DNA of 64,000 bases, taken from contig CASFID010000065.1 in assembly GCA_949294665.1 (NCBI GenBank), forward strand, positions 1 to 64,000, written 5' to 3'. How positions within the stretch are numbered: the first letter of the stretch is position 1; every line of letters starts with the position of its first letter. The position numbers were made by a program, and so were the translations under genes. Origin of the DNA: an uncultured Eubacteriales bacterium. Lineage in GTDB: Bacteria; Bacillota; Clostridia; Lachnospirales; Lachnospiraceae. Positions 24,562 to 32,655 of the stretch are shown in pieces. The notes under the pieces are model-generated. The model searched no databases. It had not been told where the DNA came from and saw only the letters and a list, made by a program, of their open reading frames with translations.

Positions 24562-25909
24562 CCGTCATCAACTCCTTTCTTTGCTGTTCTTCGTCTGCCC
24601 GTATGGTCAATAACTTTTCTTTCAGGACACCGCTTCGGGCTTCGATGCCCCCGCACAGCCTGACCTCCTTTCGGATGATTTTTAACCTCTCTGTGATCTG
24701 GGAAATCTGAGCCTTGACTGCTTCTTTTTCTGCCCCGTCTGATTTGCGGGAGAGGGAATAAAGCCCCTTGCGCTTTTCGGTCAGCTCATTAAGTTCCGTC
24801 TCCAGAGAGCCTTTATATGACAAAAGCTGCTCCGCTGTATCAATGTGATGTCGGCAGAGCAGCCTTGTTTCCTGCGCAATGGCGTCCATCTTCAAAAGGT
24901 CATCCTTCAAAAGATAATGAAGCCTTGCGTAATTCTGTTTTCGTTTCGGCAGGATACCGAGCTTGTAGCAGTAATGGAGATACAGCCCACGCAAGCCGCC
25001 GATCTTCTTTGCGTCTTTTAATGAGCCACGGACACGCAGCACCCGGACGGTTTGATCCGCTTTCGCAAAGGGAGCGAACTTGACCGCATAGGAATTTTCA
25101 TTGATACGCTCCATGATGCGCTCGTTGGTATAATCCTCACCGAGCCGGTACAGCCGCTTGGGGCGTTTCCATCCTTTCCCCATAATCGTCCAGTATCTGT
25201 GATTAGGGTCAAAGCTGCATCGGTAGCCCATTTCCGCCATCTGTCTGTCAAAGTCCCGGAGCGTAAAGGACTTGGAGATGGCTTCGTCCACCGCCTGCCT
25301 TGCCACCGTGTCCCGTGTGGGAAGTCCCTGCTTTTCCGCTTGGTAGAGGGCATAGGGCTTTTTTCTCCCGCTTGGATGCTCGATAACGGAGAGGGAATAT
25401 TCCCGGCACAGCTCGTCGGAACGCTTACGCAGCAGCCGCAGGTTGGCTTTGTTGTCGTGATAATGCTTTCCGTCCACAAAGGAAACGGAATTGACGACAA
25501 AGTGGTTATGCAGGCACTCGGTATTTAAGTGGGTCGCCACCACCACCTGAAATCGGTCGCCCCACATCTTCTCGGCTAACTTTACGCCAACCTCATGGGC
25601 TACCTCCGGCGTGACCTCCCCGTGCTTGAAGCTCTGAAAACCGTGATAGCAGACAATCTCACTTTCATCGTTCCACTGCTGCTTGGCAATCATCATTTCG
25701 TCTCTGGCACAAGCCGGGTCGCAGTTGACGCCCGTGACAAAATACCGCTTTTCCGTCTTATATTGATTGGTGGCGTATTCCATCACATCCACCAGAGCCT
25801 GCAGCTCTGTTTCCGTGTATTTGGGGTTAATTGTCTTTTCCGGGTTTTCTGCATAGTCTATCGGGTGGTCGAGCCTGCCACGCACATCCCATATCTCACA
25901 CACCGCCAT
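24503..25909 (-). CDS. MOBP-type relaxase
   Basis: A 468-aa relaxase that should nick oriT and lead the strand into the recipient. The histidine triad region is visible (HLNTECLHNHFVVNSVSF, then DGKHYHDNKA), and an N-terminal Tyr (HPIDYAENPEKT) may be the nucleophile. The C-terminal 150 residues are coiled-coil rich. I chose the ATG at 25909, which shares one base with the MobC stop (TAATG); a longer frame from 25972 lies inside mobC. Confidence 0.9.
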   Translation of the reverse strand: MAVCEIWDVRGRLDHPIDYAENPEKTINPKYTETELQALVDVMEYATNQYKTEKRYFVTGVNCDPACARDEMMIAKQQWNDESEIVCYHGFQSFKHGEVTPEVAHEVGVKLAEKMWGDRFQVVVATHLNTECLHNHFVVNSVSFVDGKHYHDNKANLRLLRKRSDELCREYSLSVIEHPSGRKKPYALYQAEKQGLPTRDTVARQAVDEAISKSFTLRDFDRQMAEMGYRCSFDPNHRYWTIMGKGWKRPKRLYRLGEDYTNERIMERINENSYAVKFAPFAKADQTVRVLRVRGSLKDAKKIGGLRGLYLHYCYKLGILPKRKQNYARLHYLLKDDLLKMDAIAQETRLLCRHHIDTAEQLLSYKGSLETELNELTEKRKGLYSLSRKSDGAEKEAVKAQISQITERLKIIRKEVRLCGGIEARSGVLKEKLLTIRADEEQQRKELMTDEHKRRRSRTNREDELGGI

Positions 25910-26241
25910 TATCCTGATACCCGTTTCGGGAGCAGATAGGCTTTGCGCACATCCGTCTGGAACTGCCGCCACCTTGCCGCTTCCCCCTGAAGCATCGGGG
26001 TGTCGATATAATCAAGGGCATTGGCTTTGGCGGCAAGCTGATTGATACGGTTGCCGATGGCGGACAGCTCCCGCAGGATTTTGTAAAACTCCGGGTCAGG
26101 CTTCTCGCAGAGCCGATAGCCTTTGACCATCGCACGGAGAAGGGCTTCTTTGGAATATCCCGACTTGCGTACAAGGTCATAGAGGTATTCCGCTTCTTCC
26201 TCGGTCATCCTGAAAAGTATCTGGACATTTCGTTTCCGCAT
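25909..26241 (-). CDS. mobC: MobC relaxosome protein
   Basis: A 110-aa MobC-family accessory protein that helps the relaxase bind and melt oriT. It begins MRKRNVQILFRMTEEEAEYL, a ribbon-helix-helix pattern, and contains the MobC core (ILRELSAIGNRINQLAAKAN). The ATG at 26241 follows AGGTGGAGG; a TTG at 26268 in the same frame is less likely. It is coupled to the relaxase. Confidence 0.88.
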   Translation of the reverse strand: MRKRNVQILFRMTEEEAEYLYDLVRKSGYSKEALLRAMVKGYRLCEKPDPEFYKILRELSAIGNRINQLAAKANALDYIDTPMLQGEAARWRQFQTDVRKAYLLPKRVSG

Positions 26242-26248
26242 CCTCCAC

Positions 26249-26344
26249 CTACTTTCTATGGTCGGCAAGTCTGTTGATCTGCAAACAGCACATCAGGGCA
26301 ACGCCAAACAGTGCGCCGCCCATAAAAGCTAAAAATTCACTCAT
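26249..26344 (-). CDS. DUF3789-type small membrane protein
   Basis: A 31-aa ORF: a single hydrophobic helix (FLAFMGGALFGVALMCCLQI) then a short basic tail (NRLADHRK). It matches DUF3789 proteins, which occur beside mobC in ICEs. GGAAGAAAAAGG precedes the ATG. It ends just before the mobC start. Confidence 0.75.
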   Translation of the reverse strand: MSEFLAFMGGALFGVALMCCLQINRLADHRK

Positions 26345-26369
26345 CCTTTTTCTTCCTTTCTTCTTAAAG

Positions 26370-26436
26370 AGGGGTTTCAGGGGCATCCCCCTGACAAGCG
26401 AATTTGGTATCCGTCGCCGGATGGATAACCAAATTC
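26370..26436. other. Candidate oriT
   Basis: Upstream of mobC and the DUF3789 gene lie two inverted repeats side by side: aggggcatccccct (about 26379-26392), and an imperfect long arm pair gaatttggtatcc / ggataaccaaattc (about 26399-26436) joined by gacaagc. Relaxase targets typically lie beside mobC with inverted repeats next to the nick site. The nick position cannot be read from sequence alone. The repeats could instead be a terminator for the upstream gene, though there is no U-tract. Confidence 0.45.
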
Positions 26437-26454
26437 AGTGCTTGGTAAGACATA

Positions 26455-26757
26455 TCAATCTTCGCACTCGTCCTCACACATACACTCCCCACATACGGGA
26501 CAGAAGTACGGGCAGTCCGAGCAGTCATCGTACTCAGAACAGTCGTCCTCGTCGGGACACTCATCCTTAACAGGTTTTTCCTCATCAGCGACAAGGATGG
26601 CGGCGTCTCCGCCAATAAAATCCTCGTCAGTAAACTGGATAATATCGGTATCGAAAAGGACGGTCTCGATCTTTTCCTTTGCCTGCTCCGGGGTATCGGC
26701 ATAGACGGAAACGGTCTTTTCATAGTGTGCGGTTAAGGTAACATCATACTTGTTCAT
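26455..26757 (-). CDS. Small acidic Cys-rich protein
   Basis: A 100-aa protein. The first 45 residues look like a DpnD/PcfM-type domain (YDVTLTAHYEKTVSVYADTP, EQAKEKIETVLF). The end is very acidic with seven Cys (DECPDEDDCSEYDDCSDCPY, then FCPVCGECMCEDECED) and should bind metal. It opens the mobilisation cluster and lies directly next to the candidate oriT. Function unknown. Confidence 0.68.
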   Translation of the reverse strand: MNKYDVTLTAHYEKTVSVYADTPEQAKEKIETVLFDTDIIQFTDEDFIGGDAAILVADEEKPVKDECPDEDDCSEYDDCSDCPYFCPVCGECMCEDECED

Positions 26758-26831
26758 TGCATTTTCCTCGCTTTCAGATTTTGATTTTTACAGTTTAGGA
26801 TAGGTTTTTAGGGCTGCGTTTTAGCAGACAA

Positions 26832-27827
26832 TCAACGGGCATCCCTCCTTTCACGGGCATTGTTCTGTCTGGAAATCCCCAGATAAGACAACAAAAAATC
26901 GTTGAAGTCCTTGCCGACGGGCGGCGGGTCATCAACGATTTCATAGTCATTTCCGAGCAGTTCTTTCAAAGTCTTGGTACAGAGCCTGCCCGTTTTGTCA
27001 TTGTCCAGATGCAGGTAAATGGTCTTGATGTGCGGGTTTTTCTCAAGGAAAGTGGAGAGGGCAATGGGGACTTTGCTGTCCTTTATCTCTTTCTTTGGCT
27101 GATACACGCCCGATAAAGAGAGCAGGTTTTCCGCTTTGTAATCCTTTCCCTCGCATTTGAGAAAAGTGGCATAGGACAGCAGATCAATGGCGGCTTCAAA
27201 CAAATGCACCGACGGGCAAGGCTCCCTTGCAAGCAGGCGGAAGGAATACCGCTTGTCGCTTCCCGATGCGTCCCCTTTGAAAGTGCTGCTCCCTAAGCCA
27301 CGGTAGGCGGCATACTTTGGCGTCCCGGTTTCGTCCTTCCCGACAAAAACAGCATTGTGGTAACGCCCGCTGCTCTCAAAAATCATACCGTCCGCAATGC
27401 ACTCCTGAATAATCTGGTAGTCAATGCCACGCCCAAAAAGATACTGCGTTACCCGGCTGCTGTCCTGATATTTTGGCGGAAGGAGCAGCACTTTTGGCTC
27501 ATCTTTTTCTGCCTTTGGCGGTGGCGGCGTCCAGTCTGACAGTTCTTTCCCCGTGAGGATTTCCACCGCTTCCATAAAGGAGTAGTCCCTGACTTTTATC
27601 AGATAGTCAAGGGCAGAGTAGCCGCCAATGCCCTGCGACCACCAAAACCATTTGCCATTGGAGATTTTCAGACTGTCGTGGTCAACGGTACAGTACACAT
27701 TTGTGGTACCTTTGACTTTCTGGAGATTACCCGGCTCAAACTCTCTCAGATAAGTGAGCAGATCGATCTGCCTTATCCTTTCAAGCTCGTCCGGGTCAAT
27801 CCGCACATAGGGTCGTCTGGTTCTCAT
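26832..27827 (-). CDS. Toprim/DUF3991 primase-like protein
   Basis: A 331-aa protein with an N-terminal DUF3991-type CHC2-like segment (GTTNVYCTVDHDSLKISNGK, FWWSQGIGGYSALDYLI) and a C-terminal Toprim domain (VHLFEAAIDLLSYATF, KTIYLHLDNDKTGR). Toprim residues Glu and DxD are present. Such proteins act in plasmid and ICE replication or priming of transferred strands. It is followed by an AT-rich cassette with different base composition. Confidence 0.82.
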   Translation of the reverse strand: MRTRRPYVRIDPDELERIRQIDLLTYLREFEPGNLQKVKGTTNVYCTVDHDSLKISNGKWFWWSQGIGGYSALDYLIKVRDYSFMEAVEILTGKELSDWTPPPPKAEKDEPKVLLLPPKYQDSSRVTQYLFGRGIDYQIIQECIADGMIFESSGRYHNAVFVGKDETGTPKYAAYRGLGSSTFKGDASGSDKRYSFRLLAREPCPSVHLFEAAIDLLSYATFLKCEGKDYKAENLLSLSGVYQPKKEIKDSKVPIALSTFLEKNPHIKTIYLHLDNDKTGRLCTKTLKELLGNDYEIVDDPPPVGKDFNDFLLSYLGISRQNNARERRDAR

Positions 27828-27852
27828 GCAATCTTTTACCTCCCTTCAAATA

Positions 27853-27897
27853 GAAAAAGCCGAGGGATTTTCGCAGTGAAAACCTCTCGGCTATGTA
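27853..27897 (-). terminator. Terminator of HD-domain cassette
   Basis: The minus strand reads TTTTACATAGCCGAGAGG, a 15-nt loop, TCCCTCGGCT then TTTTC. This is a strong stem with a U-tract after the HD-domain gene. The TTTACATAGCC start is shared with hairpins at 50661-50742. Confidence 0.75.
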
Positions 27898-27909
27898 AAA
27901 TAATAACTA

Positions 27910-29598
27910 TTAGAATTTAAGAAAAGAACGTAATTCTTTCAACTCTATTTTATCTTCAAAAATCACTGTTCTACATGCTTCCAGTGCATATTCCTTATTG
28001 ATTTTTGATGTTACATATACATATCCTCTCCACTTATATGCATTAAAACTTGAAGCCCATTGTTCAAGTTTAACAAAATCATTTATTGACATTAGCTTTC
28101 CATCTCTTCCTAATACATTTTTCTCACCAGGCGTTCCATATGATACAACTGATGGAAATACAAAATAAATATCAAAAACATCAAAATCAACTTTTTCATT
28201 ATGACTTTCATATATATCAACTAATACATCATGCAAATTTTTTCTAATCTTCAAGATTTCATTAAATGTACCTCCTTCAAATTTAGACATAAATCCTGCA
28301 ATATATCTTTCATTTGAACGAGTATAATAAGAAATCATATTATTAATATCAACATCTAATGTTTTTATATCATAATCAGGGTTGTCCCTAATCTCCTTTA
28401 ACATTCTTTCTAATTCATCTTTTTTCCCTGGTTCCTCAACTACTATATTCTGTATGATACTTTGACTAATTTCTAAACATCTCTTTGGTAAGATACGATT
28501 TCTAATATTATTTGCAAGTTGCATCAAATCGATATTTCCATACTGAGGAAATGGCTTTTTATCTCCTTGTCCTTGGGCTAAAGCTAATAAAGCAGGCTCG
28601 TCCAAATTAAGAAAATCTGAATATGTATTGATCAAATCTAATTTCAACAACGCTTGTACATAATCTTTTATTATATCCTCAGTTATCAAAACCTTTTGAT
28701 GATAATATATATAACTGAATAGCATTATCTTACAGAAAGTTAATTCTTCTATTGCCGTTACGCCATTAGCCTGAATAACTAATCTATGTTCAATTTGTCC
28801 CCCTATCGGAATAGTATGTACTTTAATTTTTGTAAATAATCTCTCTATATCAAAATCTAATGCCAACCCAGCAGTATAACTATCACGTTTAATATAATCC
28901 AATTTATCAACATCAAAAGAGCCATTGATAATAGCCGTTTGGTAACTCTCTATTCTATTATCTTCAACGATATCGGCACCTATTATAATTTTCCCAACAT
29001 CTTCGCATAATTTATTTATATTCCCTTTATTTGGATAATTAACAGAATTAGCAAAAAAATCTTTAAAAGCATCAGAGTTGACTATGATTAAAGATAATAT
29101 TTCATGTGCTTTGGGTTTAATTCCATAAATTTTCTTAATATCATCTTTCAATAGCATAAAATCTTTTAAATTTCCATAGACTGTTTCTGATAAGTGGGAA
29201 TAAAAACAGTGTCCGACATCATGCATAAGAGCCGCTAAAACCAGCTTGTTCTTTACAGCTGGTTTTATATTAAAATCATCACAATTTACATTTATTCTAT
29301 CTACTAGACGCTTTGTTGCAGCAGCTACTCCTATTGTATGTTCAAATCTAGAATGTCTCGCTGCTGGATATGTCAAAACAGCTAAACCCACCTGACTAAT
29401 ATTCCTAAGGCGTTGAAGTAACGGAGAATCAATTAACTGCATTTCCCATTCACTATAGTCTGTTGATCCCCAAATAGGATCATGAATAGTTTTTGCTTCT
29501 ACACCTCTTGCATTATAATTTTCTAATTTAGCTTTAACAAAATTATTTACATCCTCGGAAATTATCTGATAACTATTTTTACTCTTTAGTTCTTTCAT
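27910..29598 (-). CDS. HD-domain phosphohydrolase (dGTPase-like)
   Basis: A 562-aa protein with an HD domain like those of dGTPases and SAMHD1. It shows HDPIWGSTDYSEWEMQLIDS, then RHSRFEHTIGVAAATKRL, the metal-binding HD in LMHDVGHCFYSHLSE, and DYIKRDSYTAG, as in this superfamily. The substrate could be a dNTP or a cyclic or signal nucleotide. It is AT-rich unlike the flanking transfer genes and forms a tight operon with the 124-aa gene upstream (2 nt between). The cassette sits between Toprim and helicase genes, a typical cargo position, and antiphage defence is a reasonable inference. Confidence 0.75.
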   Translation of the reverse strand: MKELKSKNSYQIISEDVNNFVKAKLENYNARGVEAKTIHDPIWGSTDYSEWEMQLIDSPLLQRLRNISQVGLAVLTYPAARHSRFEHTIGVAAATKRLVDRINVNCDDFNIKPAVKNKLVLAALMHDVGHCFYSHLSETVYGNLKDFMLLKDDIKKIYGIKPKAHEILSLIIVNSDAFKDFFANSVNYPNKGNINKLCEDVGKIIIGADIVEDNRIESYQTAIINGSFDVDKLDYIKRDSYTAGLALDFDIERLFTKIKVHTIPIGGQIEHRLVIQANGVTAIEELTFCKIMLFSYIYYHQKVLITEDIIKDYVQALLKLDLINTYSDFLNLDEPALLALAQGQGDKKPFPQYGNIDLMQLANNIRNRILPKRCLEISQSIIQNIVVEEPGKKDELERMLKEIRDNPDYDIKTLDVDINNMISYYTRSNERYIAGFMSKFEGGTFNEILKIRKNLHDVLVDIYESHNEKVDFDVFDIYFVFPSVVSYGTPGEKNVLGRDGKLMSINDFVKLEQWASSFNAYKWRGYVYVTSKINKEYALEACRTVIFEDKIELKELRSFLKF

Positions 29599-29600
29599 AC

Positions 29601-29975
29601 TTAAAACGCCTCGCTTACAATTTCTGCCGCATTAGCATACTGTATATCGAAAGCATTTAAAAATTTATCTGCTTCTTCTCGGCTAATATAAATAACAATC
29701 TTTTCATAAGCAGGATTTAATCTTCCAATCGCTCCAAATGTTTGCAATTTACTTAAGCTATCTTCTACGTCTACCGACGTAATAGTATCTAGACTTTTCT
29801 TAAATGCAATATCCTCAAATAACATTTCTGTATTTTCATTATCCTTATAATTATACAGAGTTGAAACTAATGTGTCTTGTCGCAACACTGTCTTTCCACG
29901 TTTGACTAACTCTGAAAAAATTAAGAGTATACATTCATATGCTGTTATTTGAGGTCTTACCGTTTCTTTATTCAT
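29601..29975 (-). CDS. Partner protein of the HD phosphohydrolase
   Basis: A 124-aa protein, not recognised (ITAYECILLIFSELVKRGKT, VEDSLSKLQTFGAIGRLNPA). It has a mainly helical pattern with a strand near the end (EKIVIYISREEAD), without membrane segments. The start has GGAGGG 6 nt upstream. It is encoded first in a two-gene operon with the HD-domain protein, so the two probably act together, as regulator, sensor or antitoxin-like partner. Confidence 0.65.
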   Translation of the reverse strand: MNKETVRPQITAYECILLIFSELVKRGKTVLRQDTLVSTLYNYKDNENTEMLFEDIAFKKSLDTITSVDVEDSLSKLQTFGAIGRLNPAYEKIVIYISREEADKFLNAFDIQYANAAEIVSEAF

Positions 29976-30086
29976 AAACTCCCTCCTAACCTACCTTTCA
30001 TTACCTAAACAATATATACTATGCACCGTACAAATCTAAATATACACCCTATATTTTATAGATTTTGTTCTGCAAAGTCAAGAAAA

Positions 30087-30134
30087 TCTTCTTTATGTTA
30101 TTTATCATATTCTTCTTTATGTTATTTATCATAT
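30087..30134. repeat. 24-bp tandem duplication
   Basis: Two perfect adjacent copies of a 24-bp AT-rich unit starting tcttctttatgttatt (30087-30110 and 30111-30134), upstream of the HD cassette. The 220-nt intergenic region around it holds no gene and probably contains the promoter of the cassette. Confidence 0.8.
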
Positions 30135-30195
30135 TTCACTTTGTAAAGGCGGCATCAGCACTCACGCCAACGCCGCCTTTTTCTCGGTCAGTCCG

Positions 30196-30525
30196 TTATA
30201 AAATCCCTGCCTTTTTCAAGTATCCAACCCCGTCATAACAGCCCCGGAAGTACACCGTCTGCATCTCCATATCTGTCAGCTTGTTTTTCAGCTCCAATAC
30301 TTCAATAAGAGCCTTACATTCTTCCCCGGTCAAATCCGACGCTTTTTCCGTGTCAAAGACCGCAAGCACTCTCGGATACTGCTCATAAATAGCTTGTATC
30401 TTATCGCAAACAGCACGGTAGTCCTCATTGCCCTTTGGCAGTTTCCCTATAACCGAGCTTAGATATTCTTCAAAGATATTGCTATGCACATCAACAAATG
30501 TTTCAAATCTGAAAGCATCCGACAT
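30196..30525 (-). CDS. Conserved-looking ICE protein, unknown function
   Basis: A 109-aa soluble, mostly helical protein (FETFVDVHSNIFEEYLSSVI, ECKALIEVLELKNKLTDMEM) ending GCYDGVGYLKKAGIL. I do not recognise a named domain with certainty. The ATG at 30525 has GGAGG 8 nt upstream. It lies directly after the giant helicase gene, 78 nt from its stop. Confidence 0.65.
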   Translation of the reverse strand: MSDAFRFETFVDVHSNIFEEYLSSVIGKLPKGNEDYRAVCDKIQAIYEQYPRVLAVFDTEKASDLTGEECKALIEVLELKNKLTDMEMQTVYFRGCYDGVGYLKKAGIL

Positions 30526-30603
30526 TCTTTCCACCTCCGATTGTTCTTTCCTTCCTTATTATACTGCCCAGATTTTCACATGACAAATGTGCAAACAGCA
30601 AAG

Positions 30604-32495
30604 TCAACGGACATGGGCAGGGCTTCTTTTTTCGGGCTGTTCCTCGCTTTGCTCTGGCTCTGCGTCCATCACGGGCGTATCTTTTTCGTCCAAATTCAGT
30701 TCGATATTCAGAGCATTGAGCCTTTCTGTCTTATCTTTCAGCTCCGCTTCATAGGGAAAAGGCTTGGCAAATTCGGCTTTGGCGTTCTCGATCTGCTCCA
30801 GTGTCTCCGCCTTTTTTGTCTTGGCGGCGTCCAGTCTGGCAGGGAACTTGGCAATCTCGTTTTCTATTCGGGTCAGGTTGCCCAGAGCGTCCGTGCCTAA
30901 TGAAACGGTATGCTTCATCTTTCCCCATAAGTTCAGGCAGTAATGGGCGTTTAAGGTATCATAGTAAACCTCCATACGAAAGCCCCGGTAGCTTCCAATC
31001 TCCACGGGTGCGGACAGCGGATTTTCCTTACATACCGCAAGGAGCATCTCGCCTGCATCCGCCTTTTCAGTGTAAACTACGCCTTTCAGCGTCATCGGGC
31101 AGAACTTTTCCTCGCCCGCCGCCTGATGCTGCCCGGCAAGTTTCACATCCTGCGAATATCCCTCAATATATTCCTCATATTCTTTGACCTGCTTTGGATA
31201 GTATTTCAGTATCTTATCCTCAAGGTCGTAACGCTCGGAAAGGTAGCTCTGTTTCAGCACTTTCAGCTTGGACACCTGAATATCCAAATCCATTTTTTCC
31301 TTAAAACGCTCATCACCCGTGGCAAGCATCTTGACCTCCGCAAAGGATAACGCCACCTCGTCCACATCCTCGGCGGAACGCACAGGGCTTTTGCTCGTCA
31401 TGATCTGGCTGATAAATTTCTGCTTACTCTCTACTAACTGATAGAGGTATGCGTCAAAGGTCTGCTCCGTCACATAGCGGTAAACCTCCACCTCCGGGAA
31501 CATATTGCCTTGCCTTTCAATGCGCCCCTGCCGCTGTTCAAGGTCAGAGGGACGCCACGGGCAGTCTAAATTATGGATAGCGATGAGTCTGTCCTGCACA
31601 TTTGTCCCTGCGCCCATCTTCTGGGTCGAGCCTAAGAGGATACGCACCTCGCCGCTTCGTACCTTTGCGAACAGCTCCTTTTTCTTGGTGTCGGTAGCCG
31701 CTTCATGGATAAACCGTATCTGCTCGGCGGGAATGCCACGCTGTATGAGCTTCTCCCGTATATCGTCATAAACATTGAAAGTCCCGTCGCCCTTCGGTGT
31801 AGAGAGGTCGCAGAACAGAAGCTGCGCCGCCCTTGTGTCAGCATGTTCCTCCCAGATACGGTACATATTGTCCACGCAGGCGTTGACCTTGCTCCCCGCA
31901 TCGTCCGGCAGCATCGGGTCGATCAGCCTCTGGTCGAGTGCCAGTTTCCGCCCGTCATTCGTGATTTTGAGCATATTATCGACCTGCGGCTCCACAGCCC
32001 TTGCCCTGACTTTCTCGGCTCGTTTGGCAAGGGAAGCCACCATTTCTTTCTGGATGTCACTGGGGGCTACCTTGATATTGTGGTAATTCACTTTCGGCAC
32101 GGGCAGCTTTAACATATCAGCGGTCTGTATATCCGCAATCTCACGGAATATTAACATCAGCTCCGGCAGGTTGTGGAACTTGGCAAACCGTGTCTTTGCC
32201 CGGTAATTCGTCCCCTCCGGGGCAAGCTCCAGTGCGGTAATGGTTTCCCCAAAGGTGGAAGCCCACGCATCGAAATGCTGCAGACCGTTCCGCAGAAGGG
32301 TGTCGTACTGCAAATATCTCTGCACAGAATACAGCTCTACCATTGAATTAGAGATTGGCGTCCCCGTGGCAAAAATCACGCCACGATTGCCCGTTATCTC
32401 ATCCAGATAGCGGCATTTCATAAAAAGGTCACTGGACTTCTGGGCTTCGGTCTGGGCAATCCCGCCGACATTGCGCATCTTGGTGTAGAGATACA
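30604..32495 (-). CDS. Giant methylase/helicase, 3' exon
   Basis: The 3' part of the gene interrupted by the group II intron. Its first residues after the junction are YLYTKMRNVGGIAQTEAQKS. It encodes the second half of the SNF2-type helicase: GSTQKMGAGTNVQDRLIAIH and RPSDLEQRQGRIERQGN are the C-terminal helicase motifs with arginine finger. A coiled-coil tail follows. The frame also runs upstream into the intron to 32541, but those residues are intron-encoded. Joined to 35269-41722, the two exons total 8346 nt, exactly 2782 codons including the stop. Confidence 0.88.
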
Positions 32496-32536
32496 ATAGT
32501 GATAGGTAATCCTTTGAAGTTATCTCCAGATTTTCC

Positions 32537-32575
32537 CCCACCTCACACCGGGCATGTAGCTTTCACCGCACCCGG
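32537..32575 (-). ncRNA. Group II intron domain V
   Basis: The minus strand folds GCCGGGTGCGGTGAAAGC with the following CTACATGCCCGGTGT, giving the conserved small hairpin with GAAA tetraloop that forms the catalytic core of group II introns. Domain VI and the 3' splice site follow. Confidence 0.8.
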
Positions 32576-32655
32576 CGTACCATCAAGTTGACTTACTACC
32601 CTCCATCGGGGTTCAACACTTCATACCCTCACGGTATATGTTGTGCTTACAAATT

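Noticed and set aside
27853-30195. Possible CRISPR-like repeats
   Set aside because: The tandem 24-bp duplication has no spacer and only two copies; no regularly spaced repeats exist anywhere in the window.
32496-32541. Start of the 3' helicase frame at 32541
   Set aside because: The open frame extends upstream of the splice junction into intron domain VI; those codons are intron sequence, not a real start.
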